The notes: generated by a model from the letters alone, not told the origin. Positions 54,130-63,679 are shown, counted from the first letter of the stretch. The stretch: 64,000 nt of DNA from UBA2031 sp037189985 (GCA_037189985.1 JBBCJX010000005.1:10659-74658); one strand, 5' to 3'. Numbers and translations: made by a program.

Positions 54130-55230
54130 TCAGGGATTGTTCAAGCCTTGCGATTCATGACGTTGTTGTAGCCATTCCGGGATGTCTTCTTCTCCGGGCA
54201 GCAGGGTGTCGTGGTCGCTGCTTTCGCCCAGTACCCATTTGCCTTCCAGCTCAAGCGCCTTCACACGGTATTCCAGTGTGTCGCCGTTGCCGGTGCGGCC
54301 GATGAATTTCACGGGATAGTTGAGATAGTCCAGCGCCAGCCAGACTTCATAACCGCGAATCAGCTGTCCTGTTTTCGCGTCATAACGCTCTCCCGTGAGA
54401 TGTAGCGTGCGCAGTGTGCCGGCAGGAAGCCGGATCAGCTCTTCGGCTTCTGCGACAAGCCTGATCTGGTAGAGGTTATGACCGGTACAGACTTGGCTGG
54501 TTTGTGGCGCTCCGTTGAAGGTGACAGCGACATGGAAAGGCAGGCTGGCCATGTCCTGGGGCGTTTCTGGCAGGACGGCACGCAGGCGCTGGTCCAGAGG
54601 CCCGTAATCCAGGGTGTCGCCGTCACGGTTGCAGGCCGCGCGCAATTTGTCGTTGAGAGTCAGGCGGTACTGCTCGGGCAGCAGGCCGCCTGCCGGATCG
54701 ACCTTTCCTTCACTGCTGATACGGATGCGGAAACCGAAGCGGCGGGCCTGCTGCTCAATGCTGTAACGCAGGCCCTCCATGACCCAGTGCTGGTTGATGG
54801 TGAAAGGAAGGCCGTTGTAACGCGTATCCAGGACGGCGCGGACCTGGACGGGAAAGGCCGGTGGCGGTTCCGCCACAATCGGCGTGCTTTCGGATGTTGT
54901 TTCTGCTGGTGGGGTTTCTTCTTCCGCAGGCGGGGCGGGTTCTTCTTCGATGACGGGATTTTCTTCCCTATGGGCCGGGCGAGGTTTGGCGGCAAGGGGT
55001 GCTGTCGGCAATGCATCCGCAGCGGCCTGGCCGGCGACGAGGCGTAACCTCACCACAGGCACTTCTTCCACGTCCTTGCGTGACAGGATTTCATCCTCCG
55101 GCGCGAAAAAACCCAACCAGGGCATTTCACTGCCAATGAGGAAGAGGGCATGCAGCAGCAGTGAAAGCAGCAGGGCAAAGAGCAGGGTCAGCTGTCTCGT
55201 CTGCTGCTTTTTCTGGCTCCTTTCCCGCAT
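54130..55230 (-). CDS. DUF3108-domain envelope protein
   Basis: 366 residues. An N-terminal membrane anchor (about 15-33) is followed by a Pro/Glu-rich linker (about 75-130) and a DUF3108 domain (about 140-340) with YNGLPFTINQHWVMEGLRYS and WLALDYLNYPVKFI. The anchor plus proline-rich linker resembles TonB-like or periplasm-spanning proteins. Function is unknown. It stands upstream of the two-component pair on the same strand, 119 bp apart. Confidence 0.85.
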   Translation of the reverse strand: MRERSQKKQQTRQLTLLFALLLSLLLHALFLIGSEMPWLGFFAPEDEILSRKDVEEVPVVRLRLVAGQAAADALPTAPLAAKPRPAHREENPVIEEEPAPPAEEETPPAETTSESTPIVAEPPPAFPVQVRAVLDTRYNGLPFTINQHWVMEGLRYSIEQQARRFGFRIRISSEGKVDPAGGLLPEQYRLTLNDKLRAACNRDGDTLDYGPLDQRLRAVLPETPQDMASLPFHVAVTFNGAPQTSQVCTGHNLYQIRLVAEAEELIRLPAGTLRTLHLTGERYDAKTGQLIRGYEVWLALDYLNYPVKFIGRTGNGDTLEYRVKALELEGKWVLGESSDHDTLLPGEEDIPEWLQQRHESQGLNNP

Positions 55231-55313
55231 GGAAATATCCGTGGCGCCGGTGTTCGTTGTTCCCGCAAATCCGTGACGAAGCAGCGCTCAGGCACGGCTT
55301 CGCTCCAGGGCTG

Positions 55314-56588
55314 TCAGCCGCGCAGTGCCCGGTTGGCGGCACTGATGGTGGCCGTCAGGTCTGCTTCGCTATGGGCTGCCGAGACAAAGCCTGCTTCGAA
55401 GGCGGAGGGAGCAAGATAGACCCCTTCGGCCAGCATGGCATGGAAGAAGCGTTTGAAAGCTTCCGCATCACCTGCCAGTGCATCGGCATAGCTGGCGACT
55501 TTCTTGTCCGTGAAGAAAATGCCGAACATGCCGCCGACCTGGTTGGTGGTCAGGGCAACTCCGGCTTCGGCTGCCGCCTTTTCCAGGCCGGCACAGAGGC
55601 TGGCGGTTTTTTGCGTGAGCGACTCGAAAAAGCCGGGTGCCGAAATCAGTTCCAGTGTTTTCAATCCGGCACGCATGGCAATCGGATTGCCGGAAAGCGT
55701 CCCGGCCTGGTAGACCGGCCCCAGGGGCGCAATCTTTTCCATGATGGCGCGCTTGCCGCCAAAGGCGCCAACCGGCATGCCGCCGCCGATGACCTTGCCC
55801 AGCGTGGTGAGGTCGGGTGTGACGTTGTAGTGGGCCTGTGCACCACCGAGGGCGACACGGAAGCCGGTCATCACCTCGTCGAAAATCAGCACGCTGCCGT
55901 ATTGATCACAGAGTTTGCGCAAGCCCTGCAGGAAACCGGGCGCGGGCGGAATGCAGTTCATGTTGCCGGCAACCGGTTCGACGATGATGCAGGCCACTTC
56001 TTCGCCGCGGCTGCGGAAAAATGCTTCGGTTTCGGCAAGGTCATTGAAGGTCAGCGTGATGGTGTGTTTGGCAACATCAGCGGGTACACCGGCGGAGCTG
56101 GGCACACCCAGCGTGAGCGCGCCGGAGCCAGCTTTCACCAGCAGTGCGTCGGCGTGGCCGTGATAGCAGCCCTCGAATTTTACCAGCAGGTCGCGGCCGG
56201 TATGGCCGCGCGCAAGACGTATGGCACTCATGGTGGCTTCGGTGCCGGAACTGACCATGCGCACCATGTCCATGGAGGGCAGCAGTTCGCAGACCTTGTC
56301 GGCCATGCGGATTTCCAGTTCGGTGGGGGCGCCGAAGGTCAGGCCGTTGACGGCCGCTTCCTGCACTTCACGGATTACGTCCGGATGGGCGTGACCGAGG
56401 ATGGCCGGGCCCCAGGAGCCCACGTAGTCGATGTACTGGCGATCATCGGCATCAAACAGGTAGGCGCCCTTGGCCCGTGAAAAAAAGACGGGCGTGCCGC
56501 CAACACCGCGAAAGGCGCGCACGGGGGAGTTCACGCCACCGGGAATGTGACGGCAGGCAGCAGCAAAGAGGTCTTGGGATCGGCTCAT
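55314..56588 (-). CDS. hemL: Glutamate-1-semialdehyde 2,1-aminomutase
   Basis: PLP enzyme making 5-aminolevulinate for heme by the C5 pathway. The protein has 424 residues. The PLP lysine is Lys264 in TLGKVIGGGMPVGAFGG; SSGTEATMSAIRLAR (112-126) binds the cofactor phosphate, and FDEVMTGFR (235-243) holds the aspartate. It is the last gene of a likely hemJ-thiD-thiE-hemL operon; the gap from thiE is 33 bp. Confidence 0.97.
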   Translation of the reverse strand: MSRSQDLFAAACRHIPGGVNSPVRAFRGVGGTPVFFSRAKGAYLFDADDRQYIDYVGSWGPAILGHAHPDVIREVQEAAVNGLTFGAPTELEIRMADKVCELLPSMDMVRMVSSGTEATMSAIRLARGHTGRDLLVKFEGCYHGHADALLVKAGSGALTLGVPSSAGVPADVAKHTITLTFNDLAETEAFFRSRGEEVACIIVEPVAGNMNCIPPAPGFLQGLRKLCDQYGSVLIFDEVMTGFRVALGGAQAHYNVTPDLTTLGKVIGGGMPVGAFGGKRAIMEKIAPLGPVYQAGTLSGNPIAMRAGLKTLELISAPGFFESLTQKTASLCAGLEKAAAEAGVALTTNQVGGMFGIFFTDKKVASYADALAGDAEAFKRFFHAMLAEGVYLAPSAFEAGFVSAAHSEADLTATISAANRALRG

Positions 56589-56621
56589 GTCGGACTCGAT
56601 GGGCGAGCCCGGACAGAGGGC

Positions 56622-57233
56622 TCAGAACAGGCGGGAAAATTCGCGGGCGCGTGCCGTGATGTCAGGCGCGGTCCACAGGTCGCTGATGACGGCGATGCCA
56701 TCGGCACCGGCCTCGATCAGCGGCGCCGCATTATCGGCGGTAATGCCGCCTATCGCTACCAGCGGGAGCCGGAAACGGCGGGCCTTCTCGAAGACCACCG
56801 GCGACGCCAGCGCGGCTTCGGGCTTGGTCCCTGAGGGGTACATGGCGCCAAAGGCCAGGTAGCTGGCGCCTTTGCCTGCTGCATCGGCGGCGTAGCCCAG
56901 AGAGTCATGACAGGTTGCGCCGATGATGGCGTCCGGGCCCAGCCGCTCGCGTGCCTCCGCCAGCGAACCGTCCCGGCGCCCGAGATGCACGCCATCAGCA
57001 CCGATGGCCTCTGCAAGGTCCACGTCGTCATTGATCAGCAGCGGTACGCCGTACTGGCGGCAGAGCGCCAGCAGGTCGGTTGCCTCCTGCCAGTGGCGGG
57101 CACCATTGGCGCTCTTGTTGCGGTACTGCACCACCACGGCGCCGCCTTCCAGTGCGGCCGCCACAGCCGGCACGAGATGGCCGGCCAGCAGGCTGCTGTC
57201 GGTAATGGCGTAAAGGCCGCGGGGCAGTGTCAT
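56622..57233 (-). CDS. thiE: Thiamine-phosphate synthase
   Basis: Couples hydroxymethylpyrimidine pyrophosphate with thiazole phosphate. The protein has 203 residues from ATG 57233 (MTLPRGLYAITDS), whose ATG overlaps the thiD stop (ATGA). The 64-codon upstream frame is thiD coding sequence. Motifs: VVVQYRNKSA (about 34-43), LINDDVDLAEAIGADGVHLGRRD (about 68-90), GATCHDS and VAIGGITADN (about 162-171). Confidence 0.95.
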   Translation of the reverse strand: MTLPRGLYAITDSSLLAGHLVPAVAAALEGGAVVVQYRNKSANGARHWQEATDLLALCRQYGVPLLINDDVDLAEAIGADGVHLGRRDGSLAEARERLGPDAIIGATCHDSLGYAADAAGKGASYLAFGAMYPSGTKPEAALASPVVFEKARRFRLPLVAIGGITADNAAPLIEAGADGIAVISDLWTAPDITARAREFSRLF

Positions 57234-58000
57234 GTCTGCAGTACTCGCCGGGGAAGGAACTGGCCCTCGCTGCGGGGCCTGTCGGCCTGTTGCAGGGCGC
57301 GTGCCACAAAGGCCTCGGCCTGCCGGACGGCGTCGGATAAGGGTTGTCCGGCTGAAAGCCCGGCGGCGATGGCCGAGGCGAGCGTGCAACCGGAGCCGTG
57401 GAACTCGCCCGGTAGCCGGGGCCAACGGCTCTCGCTGATCAGGGAATCCGGACCATAGAGGCGGTTGTGGATGGTTTCCCCCGGTTCGTGGCCGCCTTTG
57501 AGGAGGATGTGTCGTGCCCCTCGGGCACGCAGCAAGGGGATGGTGCTGTCCAGGTCATCGGTTTCCGCCAGGCGCCGCGCTTCTACGGAGTTGGGTGTGA
57601 TGACGGTGGCCAAGGGGAAAATCCGGAACAGCGCCTGTGCCAGTCCGTCTGCCGAGAGACTGCCACCGGAATTGGCTGCCAATACCGGGTCCAGTACAAC
57701 AGGGATGTGGGAATGGTTTGCCAGTATGTCAGCAATCACTCCGGCTATGTCTCCAGAGCCCAGCATGCCCAGCTTGATGGACGCTACCGGCAGGTCGGCC
57801 AGCACGGCTTCGACCTGCTGACGGATCAGGGCAGGGGACACCGGCTCAAAGCCGTGGACACGCTGCGAGTCCTGCACGGTCAGGGCCGTGCAGACGACAG
57901 CCGCATGCCCCCCCAGTGCGGCAATGGCCTCGATATCTGCCTGAAGGCCGGCGCCACCAGAGGGGTCCAGTCCGGAAAAACACAGTGTGACAGGGCGCAT
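57230..58000 (-). CDS. thiD: Hydroxymethylpyrimidine/phosphomethylpyrimidine kinase
   Basis: Phosphorylates HMP and HMP-P in thiamine synthesis. The protein has 256 residues from ATG 58000, chosen because GGAGGG lies eight bases upstream and the N-terminus (VTLCFSGLDPSGGAGLQADI) is standard. The 97 further codons upstream run through hemJ. Ribokinase-like signatures: SIKLGMLGS near 96-104, DPVLAANSG near 122-130 and the anion-hole loop FHGSGCTLASAIAAGL near 204-219. Confidence 0.95.
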   Translation of the reverse strand: MRPVTLCFSGLDPSGGAGLQADIEAIAALGGHAAVVCTALTVQDSQRVHGFEPVSPALIRQQVEAVLADLPVASIKLGMLGSGDIAGVIADILANHSHIPVVLDPVLAANSGGSLSADGLAQALFRIFPLATVITPNSVEARRLAETDDLDSTIPLLRARGARHILLKGGHEPGETIHNRLYGPDSLISESRWPRLPGEFHGSGCTLASAIAAGLSAGQPLSDAVRQAEAFVARALQQADRPRSEGQFLPRRVLQT

Positions 58001-58026
58001 CGACAAGGCCCTCCGGGGCCGGTTCA

Positions 58027-58449
58027 TCAAAACGGACGCACGATCACCAGAATGACAATGGCCACCAGGGCCAGTACCGGCAATTCGTTGAAAATGCGGA
58101 AGAAGACATGCGATTTCATGTTGCGGTCCTCGGCAAAGGCACGCAGGTAACGGCCGCAGAGGAAGTGGTACACGATGAGCAGTGCCACCAACGTCAGCTT
58201 GGCATGCAGCCAGCCCTGTGTACGGTAATAGTCCCAGTTCATGCCCAGCAGCCAAGCCCCAAAGACGACGGTCAGTACCAGCGAGGGCCACATGATGCCC
58301 CGGTAGAGCTTGCGTTCCATGATCTTGAAGCGCTCGCGGCCGGGCTGGTCGGCGGTTTCAGCGTGATAGACGAAAAGGCGGGGCAGGTAGAACAGCCCCG
58401 CAAACCAGCAGACCACGGCAATGACGTGCAAAGCCTTGAGCCAGAGCAT
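58027..58449 (-). CDS. hemJ: HemJ-type protoporphyrinogen IX oxidase
   Basis: 140 residues from ATG 58449 (MLWLKALHVIAVVCWFAGLF), with four membrane helices. Family residues are visible: the helix-1 histidine (KALHV), LFYLPRLFVYHAE, the FKIMERKLYRGIMWPS segment and the helix-3 GWLHAKLTLV with its lysine. HemJ replaces HemG/HemY in many Acinetobacter-like and other proteobacteria. Placement in one operon with hemL supports a heme role. A GTG 11 codons upstream is an alternative start. Confidence 0.88.
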   Translation of the reverse strand: MLWLKALHVIAVVCWFAGLFYLPRLFVYHAETADQPGRERFKIMERKLYRGIMWPSLVLTVVFGAWLLGMNWDYYRTQGWLHAKLTLVALLIVYHFLCGRYLRAFAEDRNMKSHVFFRIFNELPVLALVAIVILVIVRPF

Positions 58450-58598
58450 GACGATTTGCTCACAGAACGGGGAAGATTTCACAAGTCTGCCAAACCCTTG
58501 CGTTACATTGCTACCAAACTTTGTGATTTGCCCGCGTGGGCAGCCATGGTGAATAATCCGGGCCCTTCCCGTTTTCCAGATTTCCGGCAGGTGATGAC

Positions 58599-59630
58599 GT
58601 GCTAAAGGCAGGCATTGTTGGTGGTACCGGCTATACCGGTGTCGAGTTGCTGCGGTTGCTGGCGGCCCACCCGCATGTCGAGCTCACGGCCATTACCTCC
58701 CGAAGCGAGGCTGGCCTGCCGGTCGCCAAGCTCTTCCCCAACCTGCGTGGTCACGTGGACCTGGCTTTCAGCGAGCCGTCCCTCGACGTGCTGGGTGCCT
58801 GTGATGTGGTTTTTTTCGCCACTCCCCACGGTGTCGCCATGCAGCAGGCTCGGGAGCTGTTGGAGCGTGGCGTGCGCATTATTGATCTTGGCGCGGATTT
58901 CCGTATTGCCGATCCTGTCGTGTTTGAAAAATGGTATGGCATGCCGCATGGCTGCATGGACCTTCTGGCCGAGGCGGTTTACGGCCTGCCGGAAGTGAAC
59001 CGCGAGGCCATCAAGACGGCTCGTGTTCTGGCCAATCCCGGCTGCTATCCCACATCGGTCCAGTTGGGCTTCCTGCCTTTGTTGAAGGCCGGCATTGTTG
59101 ATACGGCCAGCCTGGTCGCCGATGCAAAATCCGGTGTGTCCGGTGCCGGCCGCAAGGCGGAAGTCCATACACTTTTTTCAGAAGCTGCCGAATCTTTCCG
59201 CGCTTACGGTGTCGGCGGGCATCGCCACTTGCCCGAAATTTCGCAGGGCCTTGCCCGCATGACGACAGGAAAGGTCGGGCTCACTTTCGTGCCGCACCTT
59301 TTGCCGTTGATACGCGGCATCCATGCCACGCTTTATGCGCGCCTCACCACGGACACCGTGGATTTGCAGAAGCTTTATGAAGAAACCTACGCCGATGAGC
59401 CTTTCGTGGACGTGATGCCCGCAGGCTCGCTGCCGGAGACACGTTCGGTGAAAGGCGCGAATGACTGCCGCATTGCTGTCTATCGCCCGCAGGGAGGAGA
59501 CACGGTCGTGGTGCTATCTGTCATCGACAATCTGGTGAAGGGCGCTGCCGGCCAGGCTGTGCAGAACATGAACATCATGTTCGGCCTGCCGGAAACGGCC
59601 GGGCTGGCGCATATCGCGCTTTTGCCCTGA
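58599..59630 (+). CDS. argC: N-acetyl-gamma-glutamyl-phosphate reductase
   Basis: Third step of arginine synthesis (NADPH-dependent). The protein has 343 residues from a GTG start (MLKAGIVGGTGYTGVELLRLL); the nearby ATG at 58594 is out of frame. The nucleotide-binding GGTGYTG is at 8-14, and the catalytic Cys149 is in LANPGCYPTSVQLG. It is divergent from hemJ. A DUF6776 gene follows nine bases after the stop. Confidence 0.97.
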   Translation: MLKAGIVGGTGYTGVELLRLLAAHPHVELTAITSRSEAGLPVAKLFPNLRGHVDLAFSEPSLDVLGACDVVFFATPHGVAMQQARELLERGVRIIDLGADFRIADPVVFEKWYGMPHGCMDLLAEAVYGLPEVNREAIKTARVLANPGCYPTSVQLGFLPLLKAGIVDTASLVADAKSGVSGAGRKAEVHTLFSEAAESFRAYGVGGHRHLPEISQGLARMTTGKVGLTFVPHLLPLIRGIHATLYARLTTDTVDLQKLYEETYADEPFVDVMPAGSLPETRSVKGANDCRIAVYRPQGGDTVVVLSVIDNLVKGAAGQAVQNMNIMFGLPETAGLAHIALLP

Positions 59631-59639
59631 GGAATTCGT

Positions 59640-60338
59640 GTGTTTCGACGTGAGCGAGAGACACTGCAGAAACTGGTGCTGGTGCCTTACCGGCCCTTTC
59701 GCAATCTCTCCCTGGGAATCGGCGGTGTCATTCTCATCATTGCCGCTGCAATAGGCGGTTTCTATGCCGGTTCTCGCTACAGTAGCAGTGTGGTGGGAGC
59801 GACACCGGACGAGGTCATGCGCCTGCGCCAGACTGTCCGCATGTATGCCGAACAGTTCCAGTCGGTGCGGGATGCGGCAGCCGTTGCCCATCACGATCGT
59901 GAAATCGTGCTCGGTGCGACCGAGCAACTCCGGCAGGAAAACAAGAACCTGCTGGAAAACATTTCCTCGCTGCAGGATCAGGTAGCCACCTACAAGAAAC
60001 TGCTGTCTCCCCGTGGTACGGTGGCGCAGGGCCTGAGTGTCGACAAGCTGGACTTGCGTGTACCTGCTCCCGGCCGGGTGAGTTACCGGTTCCTGCTGAC
60101 GCAGGTCAGTGCGTCAGCAGCAGAGACCTCAGGCAGCATGGAGGTCAGGCTGGTGGGTGGCGGACGCACGATTGAAATGCCGGTGGGTGACAACCGCTTC
60201 AGCTTCCAGTATTTCCAGAGTCTTTCCGGTGAATGGTCCCTTCCGGAGGATTTCCGTCCGGAGCGTGTGGACATCGTGCTGAAACCCGGCAAAGGATCAC
60301 CGGTCAAGAAAAGTTTCCGTTGGGAAGTGCAGCGTTAG
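59640..60338 (+). CDS. DUF6776-type membrane coiled-coil protein
   Basis: 232 residues from a GTG start. A basic N-terminus and one membrane helix (about 26-46) are followed by a coiled coil (about 58-125, MRLRQTVRMYAEQFQSVRDA) and a beta-rich periplasmic C-terminal domain. This unnamed family lies between argC and the bactofilin gene in Pseudomonas as well. Its position suggests a role with the bactofilin in envelope organisation; this is inference. Confidence 0.85.
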   Translation: MFRRERETLQKLVLVPYRPFRNLSLGIGGVILIIAAAIGGFYAGSRYSSSVVGATPDEVMRLRQTVRMYAEQFQSVRDAAAVAHHDREIVLGATEQLRQENKNLLENISSLQDQVATYKKLLSPRGTVAQGLSVDKLDLRVPAPGRVSYRFLLTQVSASAAETSGSMEVRLVGGGRTIEMPVGDNRFSFQYFQSLSGEWSLPEDFRPERVDIVLKPGKGSPVKKSFRWEVQR

Positions 60339-60375
60339 GACGGGCACTTCCACTTTGTTTCATGAGGGCTTAGGC

Positions 60376-60801
60376 ATGCTGGGCAGAAAAAAGACCACGA
60401 GCAACTACAAGGGCGGTGATTACAAGGATCACAGCTATGTGGCGCGCAATACCGAAGTGCAGGGCGACATCCGTTTCACGGGTGGTCTGCATGTGGAAGG
60501 CCGTGTGATCGGCAACATCATTTCCGAGGAAGGCAGCGTGCATGTGCATGGCGAGGTCACCGGTGAGATCCGGGTGCCGCATATCGTCATCAACGGGCTG
60601 GTGCAGGGCAATGTCCACGCCGCCGACCACGTCGAGCTGGCGGCCCGTGCCGTGGTCAATGGCAATGTCTATTACAAGACCATGGAGATGATGCTGGGTG
60701 CGCAGGTCAATGGCAGCCTGTTGCACGGCGACATTACCCAGATCCCCCGCATTGAACACAAGCCAGTCGAGGATACACAGCCCGTCACCAGCAATGGTTG
60801 A
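60376..60801 (+). CDS. Bactofilin (polymer-forming cytoskeletal protein)
   Basis: 141 residues from ATG 60376, with GAGG upstream. The core (about 25-120) is the bactofilin beta-helix with its regular hydrophobic/Gly periodicity (NTEVQGDIRFTGGLHVEGRV, GSVHVHGEVTGEIRVPHIVI, VELAARAVVNGNVYYKTMEM). The tails are short and disordered. Bactofilins form nucleotide-free filaments at the membrane. It is co-directional with the DUF6776 gene and erpA. Confidence 0.93.
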   Translation: MLGRKKTTSNYKGGDYKDHSYVARNTEVQGDIRFTGGLHVEGRVIGNIISEEGSVHVHGEVTGEIRVPHIVINGLVQGNVHAADHVELAARAVVNGNVYYKTMEMMLGAQVNGSLLHGDITQIPRIEHKPVEDTQPVTSNG

Positions 60802-60869
60802 CTGTTTTTGTCGGGATTTGGGATAATCCGGCACAGCCATCAGCAGTAGCTACAGCCACAGGTGCATCC

Positions 60870-61211
60870 ATGAACGACATGGTCCAGGCCATGACCCTGA
60901 CCGACAGTGCGGCCGCCAAGGTCCGCAAGCTGCGGGACGGTGAAGGCAATCCCGATCTCAAGCTCCGCGTCTATATCACCGGCGGTGGCTGCTCCGGGTT
61001 TTCCTACGGCTTCACCTTCGACGAGGAAACCAAGGAAGGGGATACGGCCTTCACCAACGGCGACGTCACCATGCTGGTCGACTCCATGAGCATCCAGTAC
61101 CTCGTCGGCTCGGAAGTGGACTACTCCGAAGGACTGCAAGGCTCCCAGTTCAAGATCAACAATCCCAACGCCACCAGCACCTGTGGGTGTGGCTCGTCCT
61201 TCTCGGTCTGA
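60870..61211 (+). CDS. erpA: Iron-sulfur cluster insertion protein ErpA
   Basis: A-type carrier that delivers Fe-S clusters. The protein has 113 residues from ATG 60870. The three cluster cysteines are Cys41 (GGGCSGFSYGF), Cys105 and Cys107 (TSTCGCGSSFSV). The 24-codon upstream frame lies in the gap after the bactofilin gene and is not conserved. It ends at a bidirectional terminator shared with anmK. Confidence 0.96.
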   Translation: MNDMVQAMTLTDSAAAKVRKLRDGEGNPDLKLRVYITGGGCSGFSYGFTFDEETKEGDTAFTNGDVTMLVDSMSIQYLVGSEVDYSEGLQGSQFKINNPNATSTCGCGSSFSV

Positions 61212-61229
61212 TCCGCTTGGGTAAATGAA

Positions 61230-61255
61230 AAAAAGCCGGCAATCGCCGGCTTTTT
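61230..61255. terminator. Bidirectional terminator, erpA / anmK
   Basis: AAAAAGCCGGC, loop AATC, GCCGGCTTTTT, between the convergent stops. Confidence 0.9.
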
Positions 61256-61270
61256 GCTTTCCGCGTTCTT

Positions 61271-62386
61271 TCAGGCTGGATGAATGGCGCCCAGGACACG
61301 GGGGCCGGCGGCTCCGGTAACGGCCGGCAGGTTGCCCGGAAGTCCGAGCACGGTCTGGTGTGCCAGCCAGGCAAAAGCGGTGGCTTCCACCCAGTTGGGG
61401 GCTAGTCCGAAGTCGGCTGTGCTGTGCAGTGTCCATGAGGGCAGCAGGGTTTGGAGCCTGTGCCAGAGTGTCGTGTTAAAGGCGCCGCCTCCACAAATCA
61501 GAAGCTCGCCACCGCCCAGCTCGGTGCCTGCAATGGCGTGGGCGACGCTTGCCGCCGTCAACTCCAGCAGGGTGGCTTGCACATCCTCAGCCGCCACATC
61601 TTGCCCCAGTCGGGACAGCTCGCTCTCCAGCCAAGGAAGATGGAAATCTTCCCGACCGGTGCTCTTGGGGGCGGGCATGGCAAAAAAAGGATGTGTCAAG
61701 AGTTGCTGGAGCAGGCCCGGTTGGGAGTCACCGCTTGCGGCCCACTCGCCGTTTGCATCCAGGGCCAGCCCCTGCTGTTTCTGTATCCAGGCGTCCATCA
61801 ATGTGTTGGCCGGGCCGGTATCAAAACCGTAAGCCCTGTCTGGTTGGCCTGCCGGCAGGACCGTGATGTTGGCGATACCGCCCAGATTGAGAATGATGCG
61901 GTTGGCGTCGGCATGGCCGAAAGCCCCGGCATGGAAGGCGGGCACCAGAGGGGCGCCCTGCCCGCCGGCGGCAATATCCCGGCGCCGGAAATCGGCCACC
62001 ACAGCAATGCCGGTCTGCTCGGCGATGGTATTGGGGTCGCCGATCTGCAGTGTGAAGGCATGACGGCCCGCAGGGCGGTGCCTTATGGTCTGGCCGTGGC
62101 TGCCGATGGCGCGGACCTCAGCAGCATGGTGCTCGCTGCTGGTCAGTACACCGCGTGCCGCTTCCGCGAAGAGCTCACCCAACTCGCGGTCCAGTCGTCC
62201 CATGCGTTCGATTTCATCCGGCCCGCTCTGGCAAATTGCCAGCAGCTCGCCCCGCAAGGCGTCGGGCAGGGGAATGGAGTGAGTGCCCACGAGCCGCATG
62301 CCTTGGGCAAAGTCCAGCAATACGGCATCCACCGCATCCATGCTGGTTCCCGACATCAATCCGATATAAAGCTCGTGCATGGCCAT
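61271..62386 (-). CDS. anmK: Anhydro-N-acetylmuramic acid kinase
   Basis: Opens and phosphorylates anhydro-MurNAc during cell-wall recycling. The protein has 371 residues. The N-terminal ATP motif LYIGLMSGTSMDAVDAVLLD (6-25), IGSHGQTIRHRP near 92-103, VADFRRRDIAAGGQGAPLVPAFH near 128-150 and GFDTGPANTLMDAW near 186-199 are all family signatures. An alternative start is Met3. It is divergent from tyrS, and the peptidase gene usually between them in Pseudomonas is absent. Confidence 0.96.
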   Translation of the reverse strand: MAMHELYIGLMSGTSMDAVDAVLLDFAQGMRLVGTHSIPLPDALRGELLAICQSGPDEIERMGRLDRELGELFAEAARGVLTSSEHHAAEVRAIGSHGQTIRHRPAGRHAFTLQIGDPNTIAEQTGIAVVADFRRRDIAAGGQGAPLVPAFHAGAFGHADANRIILNLGGIANITVLPAGQPDRAYGFDTGPANTLMDAWIQKQQGLALDANGEWAASGDSQPGLLQQLLTHPFFAMPAPKSTGREDFHLPWLESELSRLGQDVAAEDVQATLLELTAASVAHAIAGTELGGGELLICGGGAFNTTLWHRLQTLLPSWTLHSTADFGLAPNWVEATAFAWLAHQTVLGLPGNLPAVTGAAGPRVLGAIHPA

Positions 62387-62432
62387 CTCCTGGGTCCGCG
62401 CTAGGGTAGCCCAAGGCGTGGGGTCTTGGTGC

Positions 62433-62438
62433 TAGAAT
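62433..62438 (+). promoter_or_regulatory. Putative tyrS promoter -10
   Basis: TAGAAT in the context GCTAGAATCCGCGCC, 28 bp before the tyrS ATG. The -35 is weak. Same context as the putative mrcB and yhbY promoters. Confidence 0.4.
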
Positions 62439-62466
62439 CCGCGCCTTTCCCTGCATTCCCGGAATC

Positions 62467-63669
62467 ATGATGACGCCTGAAAAACAGCTTGAACTGATCA
62501 AGCGCGGCTGCGATGAGCTCATTCAGGAAGATGAACTGCTGGAGCGCCTGCGCGAGGGCCGCCCACTACGCGTCAAGGCCGGCTTCGACCCTACCGCGCC
62601 CGACCTGCATCTCGGTCATACGGTGCTGATGAACAAGCTCCGCACCTTCCAGGACCTGGGCCACGAAGCCATTTTCCTGATCGGCGACTTCACCGGCATG
62701 ATCGGCGACCCCACAGGCAAGAATGTGACCCGCAAACCGCTGACGCGGGAGCAGGTGCTGGAAAATGCCAAGACCTATCAGCAGCAGGTCTTCAAGATTC
62801 TGGATCCGGCCCGGACCCGCGTGGTCTTCAACTCCGAGTGGATGGGGCAGAAGACGGCCGCTGACCTCATCGGGCTGGCGGCCCAGTACACCGTCACCCG
62901 CATGATGGAGCGAGATGACTTCACCAAGCGTTTCCAGTCACAGCAGCCCATTGCCATCCATGAGTTCCTTTATCCTCTTCTTCAGGGCTATGACTCGGTG
63001 GCACTGGAGGCGGATGTTGAACTGGGTGGTACCGACCAGAAGTTCAACCTCCTCATGGGGCGCACCCTGCAGGGGCGTTATGACCAGAAGCCCCAGGTCG
63101 TGCTGACCATGCCGATACTGGAGGGGCTGGATGGCGTGCAGAAGATGTCCAAGTCCCTGGGAAATTACATCGGGGTCAGCGACGCTCCCGGCGAGATGTT
63201 CCAGAAGCTGTTGTCAATGCCCGATACCTTGATCTGGCGCTATTTCGATCTTCTGAGTTTCCGGCCTGTCGACGAGGTGGAGCAGTTCCGCCGGGAGATC
63301 GAAGGCGGGCGTAACCCCCAGGAGATCAAGAAGTTGCTGGCCGAGGAAATCATTGCGCGCTTCCATGGCGCCGAGGCGTCAGCCTCGGCCCACAAGGCGG
63401 CTGGCAATGTTCTGGCCAAGGGCGAGATTCCGGAGCATGTCCCGGAGGTAGAGATTGACGCTGAAGGTCAGGATGAGTTGCCCCTGATTGCAGTGCTCAA
63501 CCGTGCCGGTTTGGTCAAGAACTCCGCGGCAGCCAAGGATGTAATCCAGCGCGGTGCGGTCTTCATTGATGGAGAGCTGGCGTCGGCCGGTTTCCGCTTG
63601 CTAGTAGGTGAAAGCCGTGTCATCCAGGCCGGCAAGAAGGCGATTGCTCGGGTAACGCTCAAGAAATAG
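62467..63669 (+). CDS. tyrS: Tyrosyl-tRNA synthetase
   Basis: Charges tRNA-Tyr. The protein has 400 residues, the TyrS form found in Pseudomonas. The class I motifs are HLGH at 48-51 and KMSKS at 226-230. A C-terminal S4 RNA-binding domain lies at about 335-395 (ELPLIAVLNRAGLVKNSAAAKDVIQRGAVFIDGE in shortened form). Two ATG codons start the gene; either is possible. The rRNA operon begins immediately downstream, as in P. aeruginosa. Confidence 0.97.
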   Translation: MMTPEKQLELIKRGCDELIQEDELLERLREGRPLRVKAGFDPTAPDLHLGHTVLMNKLRTFQDLGHEAIFLIGDFTGMIGDPTGKNVTRKPLTREQVLENAKTYQQQVFKILDPARTRVVFNSEWMGQKTAADLIGLAAQYTVTRMMERDDFTKRFQSQQPIAIHEFLYPLLQGYDSVALEADVELGGTDQKFNLLMGRTLQGRYDQKPQVVLTMPILEGLDGVQKMSKSLGNYIGVSDAPGEMFQKLLSMPDTLIWRYFDLLSFRPVDEVEQFRREIEGGRNPQEIKKLLAEEIIARFHGAEASASAHKAAGNVLAKGEIPEHVPEVEIDAEGQDELPLIAVLNRAGLVKNSAAAKDVIQRGAVFIDGELASAGFRLLVGESRVIQAGKKAIARVTLKK

Positions 63670-63679
63670 ACGGTTGAAG